Positions 16,416 through 23,853 of a stretch of DNA of 64,000 nucleotides are shown piece after piece. Numbering within the stretch: the first letter of the stretch is position 1; each line of letters opens with the position of its first letter. The notes beneath the pieces were generated by a model. It searched no databases. It saw nothing but the letters and a program-made list of their open reading frames with translations, and was not told the origin of the DNA. Position numbers and translations under genes: made by a program. Origin of the DNA: Clostridiales bacterium (GTDB taxonomy: Bacteria; Bacillota; Clostridia; Oscillospirales; CAG-272); assembly GCA_003150035.1 (NCBI GenBank), contig QALR01000024.1, positions 124,001-188,000 of the forward strand, given 5' to 3'.

Positions 16416-16658
16416 ATGGATATTCTTCAGATTATATTGGGCGCGGTGCTGCTCGCAGCGGCTGTGTTTTTAATTGTTGTGATTATGCTTCAAAGCAAAA
16501 AGAAACGCGGTCTTTCCGGCGCGATTGCCGGTGGCACGGATACCTATCTCGGCAGAAGCGGCGGCGCGGCGCAGAAAGGGAAATTGCTTTCCAAGCTGAC
16601 TACGATTGTGGCGATCGTTTTTGTTGTCATTGTGGTCGTATCGTACCTTTTTTCGTAA
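16416..16658 (+). CDS. secG: Protein-export translocase subunit SecG
   Basis: The 80-residue product has the SecG plan: an N-terminal membrane segment (ILGAVLLAAAVFLIVVIMLQ), a polar loop with the family pattern GLSGAIAGGTDTYLG, and a second membrane segment (IVAIVFVVIVVVSYLF). SecG assists SecYEG-driven protein export in the cytoplasmic membrane. The ribosome site GGAGGG lies ten bases ahead. In many Firmicutes secG is followed by rnr and smpB; here a terminator follows directly, so the gene is alone. Confidence 0.93.
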   Translation: MDILQIILGAVLLAAAVFLIVVIMLQSKKKRGLSGAIAGGTDTYLGRSGGAAQKGKLLSKLTTIVAIVFVVIVVVSYLFS

Positions 16659-16668
16659 AAAATGGAGG

Positions 16669-16698
16669 AAAAACCGTCAACTGACGGTTTTTATTTTT
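16669..16698 (+). terminator. Intrinsic terminator after secG
   Basis: AAAAACCGTC / GACGGTTTTT with an AACT loop and ATTTTT after it, ten bases past the stop. The stem matches the clpB terminator. Confidence 0.85.
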
Positions 16699-16727
16699 GG
16701 AAAGTCCATGCTTTATTCATAAAGCTG

Positions 16728-16736
16728 TGCTATAAT
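16728..16736 (+). promoter_or_regulatory. Extended -10 promoter for the DUF1385-prmC operon
   Basis: TGCTATAAT is an extended -10 element; no good -35 stands 17 bases upstream. The same CTGTGCTATAATA string occurs before mutY. Confidence 0.55.
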
Positions 16737-16848
16737 AGGAAATGAAAATACGGCGGTAGAGCGGCAGCCTATATCTGGTAAACAATCGGCTGCTTTATGC
16801 CGGCGATAGCTTTGGGAGAATTGTTATTGAGAGAGAAAGGTTTGATAG

Positions 16849-17907
16849 ATGAAACAATCCTGTAAAGAAAAAAATCCGCGGCTCGGTAAGGTTGGCGGTC
16901 AGGCGGTGATTGAGGGCGTCATGATGCGAAGCGGAGAGCATCTGTCTGTGTCTGTTCGTTCTGCGGATGGCAGTATACAAACAAAAAATTCAACGTTTGT
17001 CTCTGCAAGACAAAAGCATAAAGTTCTCGGATTTCCGATTATCCGCGGCGTAGTTGCCTTTGTTGAATCGCTTCGGATGTCATTTTCCACGCTCAACGAT
17101 GCGGCTAACATGCTCGGTATTGAGGAGGAAGAGGGAAAATTTGAAAAATGGCTGAAGAAAAAATTCGGCAAGTCGGCACTGGATGTGCTGATGCCGATTG
17201 CCATGGTAATTGGTGTTGCGCTCGCGCTTGTCCTGTTTATTTTTCTTCCGTCGTGGGTTGGAAGCCTCATCTCCGGCCTTGTCGGAACGGATATCGGTTT
17301 ATGGAAAAGCGTCATTGAGGGTGTACTGAAAATTTTGATATTTGTCGGATATATGGTGCTGATTTCGCTGATGCCGGATATCCGCAGAACCTTTGAATAT
17401 CATGGGGCAGAGCATAAATCAATTTTCTGCTATGAAAAAGGCGAGGAGCTGACGGTGGAAAATGTCAAAAAACAGGGCCGTTTTCATCCCCGCTGCGGAA
17501 CAAGCTTCATGTTTGTGATGCTGCTCATCGGCATCCTTATCGGATTTTTCATTCCCTTTGAAAATGCGTTTCTTAGAACCGCGTGCAAAATCTTGCTTTT
17601 GCCTTTGACTGTTGGAATCGGCTTCGAGTTTCTGATGTATGCGGGTAAGCACGACAATCCCCTCGTACGGATTTTGTCCGCTCCCGGACTTTGGATGCAG
17701 CGTATTACGACCAGAGAGCCGGATGCGAGTCAGATTGAGGTGGCGATTGCTTCCTTGAAAGCGGCAATGCCGGATGAATTTCCGGTGGAAGAAAGAACAG
17801 AACAGGGAACAGCGCCCGAAGCTTCCCCCGCCGTGGAACCGGAAGATGGAAATTCCAAGCCGGGCGGAGCGAAGCCGGCGGCTTCGGCGGAGTCCTCTGC
17901 CACATGA
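16849..17907 (+). CDS. DUF1385 (YqhQ-type) membrane protein
   Basis: The 352-residue protein begins with the hallmark GGQAVIEGVMMRSGEH, continues with RGVVAFVESL, four to five hydrophobic segments between about 115 and 270, and the conserved EYHGAEHKSIFCYEKG near 183-198 and HPRCGTSFMF near 210. These define DUF1385, a family common in Clostridia whose function is unknown; the conserved His/Cys residues could bind a metal. The C-terminal 45 residues are an acidic and alanine-rich tail (SAESSAT end). Its stop overlaps the prmC start by four bases. This pairing with prmC is usual in Clostridia. Confidence 0.88.
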   Translation: MKQSCKEKNPRLGKVGGQAVIEGVMMRSGEHLSVSVRSADGSIQTKNSTFVSARQKHKVLGFPIIRGVVAFVESLRMSFSTLNDAANMLGIEEEEGKFEKWLKKKFGKSALDVLMPIAMVIGVALALVLFIFLPSWVGSLISGLVGTDIGLWKSVIEGVLKILIFVGYMVLISLMPDIRRTFEYHGAEHKSIFCYEKGEELTVENVKKQGRFHPRCGTSFMFVMLLIGILIGFFIPFENAFLRTACKILLLPLTVGIGFEFLMYAGKHDNPLVRILSAPGLWMQRITTREPDASQIEVAIASLKAAMPDEFPVEERTEQGTAPEASPAVEPEDGNSKPGGAKPAASAESSAT

Positions 17908-18749
17908 CGATTCCCCAAGCTTATCGCCGCCTGCGGGAGCAGTTGTCTGCTGTATGCGGCGATTTTTCGGACTATGAGGCAAGGCGTATTTTAGAGTATG
18001 TCACAGGCTGCGGCGTGCGGGACTTTCCTTGGAAGCTCATAGAAAATCAACCGATTGACGCAGACACCGTATGTAAGATGGAGGATGTCCTTGTCCGCCG
18101 CTTAAAGCATGAACCGTTAGAATATATCCTCGGCGAGGTGTGGTTCTGCGGCCTGCGGCTCCATGTCACGCCGGACTGTCTGATACCGCAAGCGGATACG
18201 GAGGTCGTATGCGAGCGGGCGCGGTCCTTGCTGCCGCAGGGCGGCAGGCTTGCCGATATTGGTACGGGCAGCGGCTGCATCGCCCTCGCCGTTCTTGCGG
18301 GAACGAAAAATACTTCTGCCGTTGCCTATGATATTTCGGGCCCGGCGCTGTCTGTGGCATATGAGAACGCTCGTTCTTTGGGATTTTCGACGCGATTTTG
18401 TCCGGTTCTTTCGGATGTGTTTGCGGAGGATTTCATGAAGGGGGACGGATTCTTTGACGTTATCGTGTCCAATCCGCCGTATATCAGGACGCAGGATATC
18501 GCAGAACTTGCCCCGGAGGTGCGGGCAGAGCCTCTGTCCGCTTTGGATGGCGGGGCGGACGGACTGCGGTTTTACCGCCGGCTGCTTGCGGTGTGTCCTA
18601 CCCATATCAGACGCGGCGGCGCGATGGTCCTTGAAATCGGTTATGACGAGGGCGAGGCATTGCGCTTGCTTTGCAGGGAGAGAGGGCTTTCCTGCGAGAT
18701 ATTTCAGGATTTTGGCGGCAATGACCGAGGATGTGTCATTAGACCGTAG
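17904..18749 (+). CDS. prmC: Release factor glutamine methyltransferase PrmC
   Basis: PrmC methylates the glutamine of the GGQ motif in release factors RF1 and RF2. The 281-residue protein has the helical N-domain (about 1-85, including HEPLEYILGE) and a Rossmann methyltransferase with the SAM loop IGTGSGCIALAV near 114-124, an acidic motif, and the catalytic VSNPPYI near 191-197. The end, GGNDRGCVIRP, fits the family pattern. The ATGA overlap with the DUF1385 gene shows translational coupling. The usual prfA neighbour is not present on either side. Confidence 0.93.
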   Translation: MTIPQAYRRLREQLSAVCGDFSDYEARRILEYVTGCGVRDFPWKLIENQPIDADTVCKMEDVLVRRLKHEPLEYILGEVWFCGLRLHVTPDCLIPQADTEVVCERARSLLPQGGRLADIGTGSGCIALAVLAGTKNTSAVAYDISGPALSVAYENARSLGFSTRFCPVLSDVFAEDFMKGDGFFDVIVSNPPYIRTQDIAELAPEVRAEPLSALDGGADGLRFYRRLLAVCPTHIRRGGAMVLEIGYDEGEALRLLCRERGLSCEIFQDFGGNDRGCVIRP

Positions 18750-18769
18750 TACCGGAGGAAAAACAAGCG

Positions 18770-18801
18770 GACCGCTCCAATATGGCGGTCGTACTTTTTT
18801 T
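18770..18801 (+). terminator. Intrinsic terminator after prmC
   Basis: GACCGC / GCGGTC with a nine-base loop, then TTTTTTT at 18795-18801. Confidence 0.75.
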
Positions 18802-18882
18802 GATGAGACAGACGCCGTTTTTTCAGGTTTTACAAAATCGGGAAATTCGATTTTCTGAAGGCGTGTTTATAGAGGCAAAAGT

Positions 18883-19407
18883 GTGGTTTATTATAGAGAT
18901 AAAAAGATAGCCATTCGAAACATGATTCCAAACGATGCACAAATTGTTACGAATGAAGAAATCGCACAGGGATGGCATCAGACGATAGAGAAGTATGAAA
19001 TGAGACTGCAACATCAAGCAGATGGAAAGTGTATTGCATTGGTTGCAGAGTATGAAGGAAATGTAGCTGGATATGTCAATATATATCCGAATTCCAAGGA
19101 GGGTCCGTTTGCATATCGGGGATACCCTGAAATTGTGGATTTTGGTGTGCTTGAAAAGTATCGAAACAATGGAATTGGAAGCAAGCTGATGGATATTGCA
19201 GAACAAATCGCTTCGGGGTATTCGGATGTTGTTTATCTCGGTGTTGGTTTGCATAGTGGATATGGAAGTGCACAGAGAATGTATGTAAAACGTGGATATA
19301 TCCCTGATGGAAGTGGCGTTTGGTATCGCGATAAGGTTTTGCCGCAGTGTGCGGATTGCTGTAATGATGACGATTTGGTTTTGTATTTATCGAAAGTGTT
19401 AAACTAA
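18883..19407 (+). CDS. GNAT-family N-acetyltransferase
   Basis: The 174-residue protein shows the GNAT fold: beta strands CIALVAEYEGNVAGYVNIYPN, EIVDFGVLEKYRNNGIGSKLM near 103-121 (the V/I-x-x-x-x-R-x-x-G-x-G/A acetyl-CoA loop), and YLGVGLHSGYGSAQRMYVKRGY for the later helix and strand. It ends with LVLYLSKVLN. It would acetylate an amine of unknown identity. The start is a GTG; the ribosome site AGAGG is weak. The gene is clearly more AT-rich than its neighbours, with AT-ending codons, which suggests horizontal arrival. It has no operon partner. Confidence 0.82.
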   Translation: MVYYRDKKIAIRNMIPNDAQIVTNEEIAQGWHQTIEKYEMRLQHQADGKCIALVAEYEGNVAGYVNIYPNSKEGPFAYRGYPEIVDFGVLEKYRNNGIGSKLMDIAEQIASGYSDVVYLGVGLHSGYGSAQRMYVKRGYIPDGSGVWYRDKVLPQCADCCNDDDLVLYLSKVLN

Positions 19408-19558
19408 GTTTTATCCTCGGTTAGCTCTCAGTTTGTTGGTAAAATGTGGTTGCGATACTTTATGCCTTTACCATCCAACGCGGTTTTTGTTACATAACAG
19501 TAGCCATTATAGATTTAACAATTATGTTATAACTGCAATGAGCCTATATGTTAATATG

Positions 19559-19575
19559 CGTTGCTTGCAGCAACG
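19559..19575. promoter_or_regulatory. Palindrome over the -35 box, candidate operator
   Basis: CGTTGCT-TGC-AGCAACG is a perfect seven-base inverted repeat overlapping the -35 box at 19565. Flanking AGCCTA and TAGGCT also pair. The place suits autoregulation by the XRE protein encoded just downstream. Confidence 0.45.
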
Positions 19576-19593
19576 AGTAGGCTTTTATATAAT
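19565..19593 (+). promoter_or_regulatory. Promoter for the XRE-TM regulator
   Basis: TTGCAG and TATAAT have a 17-base spacer, 33 bases ahead of the start codon. Confidence 0.65.
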
Positions 19594-19625
19594 AGCGATA
19601 ACAACTGAAAGAGGGGGTATCCTAA

Positions 19626-20135
19626 ATGTTAAGCGAAAATATAAAAGCCGTCAGAAAATCGAAAGGGCTTTCGCAAGAAGAACTTGCTATCAAGCTGAAT
19701 GTGGTGCGGCAAACCATTTCGAAATGGGAGAATGGACTCTCGGTTCCTGATTCTGATATGTTAATCTCCCTATCGGAAGTGCTTGAAACACCCGTAAGCA
19801 CTTTGCTTGGAGAACCGGTTATGGAGTCGAAACCGGATGACTTAAAAGTGATTTCCGAAAAATTGGAGATGATTAACTTATATTTGGCACGGCGGAAGAG
19901 CACAAGACGAAAAACGCTTCATTGGCTATTTATCTTATTGTGTGCGGCCATTGTGACCCTTTCTGCGGTTTTCATCGTATTCCGTAGTCCTTACTTAGAA
20001 TGGGATTACAGTAACCCCGAAACCGCCGTTATCGGAGTAACTTTTCATGCATTTGAATGGCTGTTTGTCAGAATAGCGCCCGTTATTCTTATCGGGGCAA
20101 GCGTGGGAATTTTCTTGACGCGTAAGAAGCTATAA
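19626..20135 (+). CDS. XRE-family regulator with two C-terminal membrane segments
   Basis: Residues 4-60 form a helix-turn-helix of the XRE type (SENIKAVRKSKGLSQEELA, VRQTISKWENG). After a charged linker there are two hydrophobic segments (LHWLFILLCAAIVTLSAVFI near 99-118 and an APVILIGASVGIF segment near the end), followed by TRKKL. The 169-residue layout, a cytoplasmic DNA-binding domain tethered to the membrane, is common in Clostridia. The ribosome site GAGGGGG is strong. The ridA gene follows after 27 bases and could share the transcript. The target may be its own promoter, which carries a palindrome. Confidence 0.82.
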   Translation: MLSENIKAVRKSKGLSQEELAIKLNVVRQTISKWENGLSVPDSDMLISLSEVLETPVSTLLGEPVMESKPDDLKVISEKLEMINLYLARRKSTRRKTLHWLFILLCAAIVTLSAVFIVFRSPYLEWDYSNPETAVIGVTFHAFEWLFVRIAPVILIGASVGIFLTRKKL

Positions 20136-20162
20136 ATACATGGTGAAAAAGGAGAAAGAGAT

Positions 20163-20531
20163 ATGGAGATCATTGAGACAGACAAAGCGCCGGCCGCCGT
20201 TGGCCCTTATTCGCAGGCGGTCGCATGCGGAGAATTTTTATTTTTGTCGGGACAGCTTGGGATCGATCCTAAAACGGGCGTGCTAGACGGGGATATGGCC
20301 TCTCAAGCGCGCCGGGCGTGTGAAAATATCGGAGCCATTCTTGCCGCGGCGGGCTTTAGCTTTGAGAACGTGGTAAAAACCACCTGCTATCTTGTCGATA
20401 TGGCGGATTTTACTGCCTTTAATACGGTTTATGCAGAGTATTTTACAGGACTTCCGGCGCGTTCCTGCGTCGCCGTCCGGGCTTTGCCGAAAGGCGGGCT
20501 TTGCGAGATTGAGGTTGTTGCAAGAAAATAA
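20163..20531 (+). CDS. ridA: RidA-family enamine/imine deaminase
   Basis: At 122 residues it has the standard RidA length. Family marks are KAPAAVGPYSQAV near 8-20, LSGQLGIDP, TTCYLVDMADF near 78-88, and the active-site arginine in LPARSCVAV near 100-108, followed by P-K-G-G-x-x-x-E-x-x-V-A. RidA hydrolyses reactive 2-aminoacrylate-type enamines produced by PLP enzymes, protecting those enzymes. It lies 27 bases after the XRE gene and is closed by a strong terminator. Confidence 0.93.
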   Translation: MEIIETDKAPAAVGPYSQAVACGEFLFLSGQLGIDPKTGVLDGDMASQARRACENIGAILAAAGFSFENVVKTTCYLVDMADFTAFNTVYAEYFTGLPARSCVAVRALPKGGLCEIEVVARK

Positions 20532-20545
20532 ACCCTGACCACGGA

Positions 20546-20585
20546 AAATGCACCTGTCAGATTTTACAGACAGGTGCATTCTTTT
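20546..20585 (+). terminator. Intrinsic terminator after ridA
   Basis: AATGCACCTGTC / GACAGGTGCATT is a perfect 12-base stem followed by CTTTT. Confidence 0.88.
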
Positions 20586-20596
20586 GTCGATAGCTG

Positions 20597-20625
20597 TTGA
20601 CAAGTCAAATATTCTTTTGTATAAT
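20597..20625 (+). promoter_or_regulatory. Consensus promoter for the BlaI-type repressor
   Basis: TTGACA and TATAAT match consensus with a 17-base spacer. Confidence 0.85.
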
Positions 20626-20631
20626 ATCAAA

Positions 20632-20645
20632 TATACGGACGTATA
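20632..20645. promoter_or_regulatory. Palindromic operator candidate of the BlaI-type repressor
   Basis: TATACG-GA-CGTATA is a perfect dyad at the predicted transcription start, seven bases past the -10 box. BlaI/MecI proteins bind as dimers to short dyads around their promoters, so autorepression is plausible. Confidence 0.5.
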
Positions 20646-20684
20646 GCATTTGTCCAGCAGGAATTTAGAAAGAGGATATCCGAG

Positions 20685-21077
20685 ATGAAAAGACTTCCCG
20701 ATACGGAATATGATGTGATGCGGGTGATATGGAGCAATCCCTCGCCGATTACGACCACGGTCATGATGGAAAAGCTAGGAAAGGAACGCGGATGGGCGGT
20801 GCCTGCTCTGATTACCATGCTGAACCGTCTGCATGAGAAGGGCTTTCTTTATTCCGAGAAAAAGGGAAAGATGCGTTATTATTATCCGCTTATAAAAAAA
20901 CACGACTATCTGGAGTTTGTTACAAACGAATTCATTGAAAAATATCACGGCGGTTCTTTTACAAGCCTTTTCGCCACGCTGTTTGATGTGCGGATGGTTT
21001 CCGATGAGACTCTGGACACCTTTGTCGCTTGGGTAAAGAAGCACAGACAGGAATTCCGCCGTTATCTGCCGGATTAA
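20685..21077 (+). CDS. BlaI/MecI/CopY-family transcriptional repressor
   Basis: The 130-residue protein has the winged-helix pattern of Penicillinase_R repressors: LPDTEYDVMRVIWSNPSPIT at the N-terminus, a recognition helix WAVPALITMLNRLHEKGFL near 44-62, a wing with KKGKMRYYYPL, and a helical dimerisation tail. No blaR1 sensor-protease and no beta-lactamase or copper pump lies adjacent, so the target is unknown. An AGAGGA ribosome site and a dyad at the transcription start support an autoregulated single gene. It converges with the DUF4830 gene with only two bases between the stops. Confidence 0.88.
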   Translation: MKRLPDTEYDVMRVIWSNPSPITTTVMMEKLGKERGWAVPALITMLNRLHEKGFLYSEKKGKMRYYYPLIKKHDYLEFVTNEFIEKYHGGSFTSLFATLFDVRMVSDETLDTFVAWVKKHRQEFRRYLPD

Positions 21078-21079
21078 GC

Positions 21080-21562
21080 TCAGGCATCTGACTCGGGCGC
21101 TTCAAATCCGTGTACGAAGCCGTTCACATCGGCGGAGCAGACATCGCCGCCGATCACTTTATCCTTGTAAACGAGCAGGCTGATGTATACGGTGCCGTCG
21201 TAATCCGGATAATTGGTCACCTCATATGTATATCTTGTGACCGTTTTTCCTTTGTATTTGGAGAGATTCAGTCCCTGTTCCTTTTGCATTTCGTTGTAGC
21301 CAAGGTATACCTTGTCAAACGATTCGGGAACGGTAACCTCTACTTCCTCGACAGGGGTCTCCTTTACCTCCCAACCGAACTGAGAGATGAAGTTGATACG
21401 ATCACTGTTTTCATAAATTTTAGAATAAGAAATGCTCGACGTAGGTTCGGCATCGTCTGCATAAGTCGGGATAAGCGCCACAAGCGTAATCAGTACGGCA
21501 ACGGAAAGCACAATGGCGCATATGAATTTTATCGTTGCTGAACGTATCGAATATACAAACAT
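21080..21562 (-). CDS. DUF4830 membrane-anchored protein
   Basis: The 160-residue protein starts with a signal-anchor (IKFICAIVLSVAVLITLVALI near 11-31), followed by an extracytoplasmic domain with INFISQFGWEV, TVPESFDKVYLGYNE and VTRYTYEVTNYPDYDG. This fits DUF4830, a Clostridia family of unknown function; the assignment is from remembered family appearance. The start codon has a GGAGG site eight bases ahead, but that site lies in the 3' arm of the perfect hairpin at 21569-21615, so translation from a read-through transcript could be masked. Confidence 0.72.
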   Translation of the reverse strand: MFVYSIRSATIKFICAIVLSVAVLITLVALIPTYADDAEPTSSISYSKIYENSDRINFISQFGWEVKETPVEEVEVTVPESFDKVYLGYNEMQKEQGLNLSKYKGKTVTRYTYEVTNYPDYDGTVYISLLVYKDKVIGGDVCSADVNGFVHGFEAPESDA

Positions 21563-21568
21563 AAAAAT

Positions 21569-21615
21569 ATCCTCCGAATTTATATTTTCATTTGTAAAAT
21601 GTTTATTCGGAGGAT
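21569..21615 (-). terminator. Perfect hairpin masking a ribosome site, terminator or attenuator
   Basis: On the minus strand ATCCTCCGAAT pairs perfectly with ATTCGGAGGAT over 11 bases, with a 25-base loop, followed by ATTTTT. The GGAGG in the 3' arm is the ribosome site of DUF4830. The hairpin begins 17 bases after the DUF1836 stop. Confidence 0.65.
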
Positions 21616-21632
21616 TCTTTTTCTATGACTTT

Positions 21633-22313
21633 TTATTCGTTTTTCTGCTGTGCCTCACCGGTTTTTTCTGATTCTGGCGGGGATTCGGAGACGGAAGATG
21701 CCTTTTTCTTTGGCTTATCGGATGGAGCCGGCTTTTTTGGAGGAGCGGCATCTTTCTTTTTGTCCGATTTTTCTGGCGCGCAGTCATCGCCGGCAGTCTT
21801 GATGGAATGATAAGCATGCATGGCGACCGTTCGCGCGGCGCTTGCCTTTAGGGTATTCTCAATGGCGATAAAGCTGAGGATCTCATCGTTATGGGAGGCT
21901 TCCACTGCGAGCTTCGCCTTTTTTATGGAGGACGAAAGCTCATTTTCATACATTCTGGCAAATTCGTCGAGAACGGCCTCGATGCTGCCTGCCGCGACGC
22001 TTTGCCGGATGATATCGGATACGGCGGAAATTTCCATGACCGGCTTCATCGCGCAGACGATGATAAGAATGGCAAGATGCGTGCGGTTGTATTTTTTGTT
22101 TTTCGGTGGAGGGAGCACGCCGCTCTTGACGTAGTTGTTGATCATGGAAGGCGTGAGCAGGCCTTTCCCGTCGATGTAAAGCGCACCGAGATTCTTTTCC
22201 GCAAGTCCGATGACCTGATCCATGTAAAGCTCGAACTCTGGCAGCTCATTCCATCTCGGGATATGAATGCCGGAAACGGCGGCCGTGGTGTTGAGAAACC
22301 GTTCTTTATCCAT
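21633..22313 (-). CDS. DUF1836-domain protein
   Basis: From the second ATG the product has 226 residues. The N-terminal half matches DUF1836, a MerR-like helix-turn-helix family: GLLTPSMINNYVKSGVLPPPKNKKYNRTHL near 56-85, with an LAILIIVCAMKPVMEI helix after it. The C-terminal 50 residues are Lys/Pro/Ser-rich and disordered. The start at 22313 is chosen because GGAGG stands five bases ahead of it; the alternative ATG 12 bases upstream overlaps that site and has none of its own. It probably regulates transcription; targets are unknown. The gene has its own promoter and is followed by the RBS-masking hairpin. Confidence 0.78.
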   Translation of the reverse strand: MDKERFLNTTAAVSGIHIPRWNELPEFELYMDQVIGLAEKNLGALYIDGKGLLTPSMINNYVKSGVLPPPKNKKYNRTHLAILIIVCAMKPVMEISAVSDIIRQSVAAGSIEAVLDEFARMYENELSSSIKKAKLAVEASHNDEILSFIAIENTLKASAARTVAMHAYHSIKTAGDDCAPEKSDKKKDAAPPKKPAPSDKPKKKASSVSESPPESEKTGEAQQKNE

Positions 22314-22443
22314 GCTTGCCTCCATGGGGACGAATGCCCCGCAGCCTGTATTTTGACCGATGAGTCGAGAAAATTCACTTCGGGTACGTAAAATTGTGGT
22401 TTATGGTTCACAATTTTTGGGTATCCTATATTTGATTGTCTAT

Positions 22444-22472
22444 AGTATAGCATTTCTCCGCCGAAATTGCAA
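22444..22472 (-). promoter_or_regulatory. Promoter for the DUF1836 gene
   Basis: On the minus strand TTGCAA and TATACT have a 17-base spacer. The leader is about 125 bases. Confidence 0.6.
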
Positions 22473-22512
22473 GATAAGTCGAAAAAAATAGATGATATTT
22501 TTAAGAAAACCA

Positions 22513-22541
22513 TTGACATTAAGAGACATACCGTTTATAAT
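22513..22541 (+). promoter_or_regulatory. Promoter for the SGNH hydrolase gene
   Basis: TTGACA and TATAAT match consensus with a 17-base spacer. Confidence 0.8.
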
Positions 22542-22594
22542 AGTATTAAAAACCAGATGATGCGATTTTCATAGGATAAATTTGGAGGTGCGAG

Positions 22595-23380
22595 ATGGAA
22601 GCGATTCTGAAAAACCCATATATCAAGACGCCGAAGAATTTTGACTTTTCTAAAATCAAAGAAGCCCTTGCCGGGAGCGGACGCCGCTTTTGCGCCGGCG
22701 TCTTTGGGGATAGTGTGCTGCGCGGGGTGATTTTCGATGAAAAGGCGGGAGGCTACCGCATGCACCGCGGGAGATTTGCCGAGGTGAAGGATCGGTTTCA
22801 TCTGGATGTTGAGAATAATTCCCGGTTTGGCTTTACGGTGGAGCGCGGCGCGGCTCTGATTCGCAAAACCGTAAGCAAAGAAAACCATCCTGAATTTGTT
22901 TTTCTGGAATATGGCAGCAACGACTGCAACTTTGATTGGGAAAAAGTCGCGGCACACCCGGACGGCGAACATTCTCCTGTAACGCCGGCGGAAACCTTCT
23001 GCCGCGTCTATTCGGAGCTTGTCGATTATGTGTTGGAATGCGGCTCTATGCCGATCGTGGTTCTGCCGACTCCTATCGATTCCGAAAAGTTTCTCTCATG
23101 GATTTGCCGCCGCGGGCTTTCCAAGGAAAACATTCTGCATTGGCTCGGCGGGACGGAAATGATCTACCGTTGGCAGGAATATTATTCTGGTCTTTGCGAG
23201 AGGGTAGCTCTTGAAAAGAGCTGCCTTGTGATGGACTTGCGTACGCCGTTTTTGATAAGACATGATTATGACGAGCTTCTCTGTGCGGACGGGATGCATC
23301 CGACAGAGAAGGGGCATTCAATCATCGATGAGACGTTTGCCCGCTTTTGGGAGCGGCTTGCTATCGGTGCCTCCTCTTAA
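22595..23380 (+). CDS. SGNH/GDSL-family hydrolase
   Basis: This cytosolic 261-residue protein has the SGNH blocks: FGDSVLRG near 39-46 with the nucleophile serine, EYGSNDCNFDW near 107-117 (block III Asn), and DGMHPTEKGH near 230-239 (Asp and His of the triad). Such enzymes deacylate esters of sugars, lipids or short acids; the specificity here cannot be told. No signal peptide is present. The start has a GGAGG site eight bases ahead. It is a single-gene unit ending at a strong terminator. Confidence 0.85.
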   Translation: MEAILKNPYIKTPKNFDFSKIKEALAGSGRRFCAGVFGDSVLRGVIFDEKAGGYRMHRGRFAEVKDRFHLDVENNSRFGFTVERGAALIRKTVSKENHPEFVFLEYGSNDCNFDWEKVAAHPDGEHSPVTPAETFCRVYSELVDYVLECGSMPIVVLPTPIDSEKFLSWICRRGLSKENILHWLGGTEMIYRWQEYYSGLCERVALEKSCLVMDLRTPFLIRHDYDELLCADGMHPTEKGHSIIDETFARFWERLAIGASS

Positions 23381-23417
23381 CCTGCTTTCTCTCCTATTTC
23401 TATTATACTCCTTATAA

Positions 23418-23458
23418 GAAAGGGAGACTGTCCTGCCTGACAGTCTTCCTTTCTTTTT
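23418..23458 (+). terminator. Intrinsic terminator after the SGNH hydrolase gene
   Basis: GAAAGG-g-AGACTGTC / GACAGTCT-t-CCTTTC with a six-base loop, then TTTTT. Confidence 0.85.
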
Positions 23459-23515
23459 GCGATTTATTATGAAAGTAAAGGAAGGGACAGAGAATTTCTG
23501 CCCCTTTCTCTTTAT

Positions 23516-23820
23516 TTATTTTTTGGTATAGGTGGTGGAAGTGCCGAGAAGCTCCGAGGTGAGTGTCAGCTTGTCTCCGTCGACTTCAAAAGTATAACGT
23601 ACGCCGTTTATGATGATGGTATCGTCCTCGATCTCATAGGTTAACGGGACCTCTACCCCACGGTGGTCATGGTGCCTTTGCCACCGCCCTCAAAGGTGTA
23701 GGAAAGAAGGCCGCTTTCGTCTGTCCATGTTCCCTTAACGGGTGAACCGCAGCCGGTCAATGTCAGAACGAGGCAGGATACAACGAGGATACATGTGATG
23801 ATGGTTGTCAGTTTTTTCAT
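23516..23820 (-). pseudogene. Small lipoprotein gene with a single-base frameshift
   Basis: The reading begins with MKKLTTIITCILVV, a signal peptide with lipobox LTGC, then GTWTDESGLLSYTFEGGGKG. The frame hits TAG after TMTTVG. In another frame the reading resumes directly as VEVPLTYEIEDDT, then RYTFEVDGDKLTLTSELLG, ending in TYTKK. One extra G in the GGGG run at about 23656-23659 (CCCC on the plus strand) would join them seamlessly into about 101 residues. This is a membrane lipoprotein of unknown role, resembling small beta-barrel lipoproteins of Clostridia. It may be a true decay, a phase-variable run, or a sequencing error. The start at 23820 has an AAGGAGG site. Confidence 0.7.
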
Positions 23821-23853
23821 GAAAAGTTCCTCCTTTTTGTCCATAGAAATATG

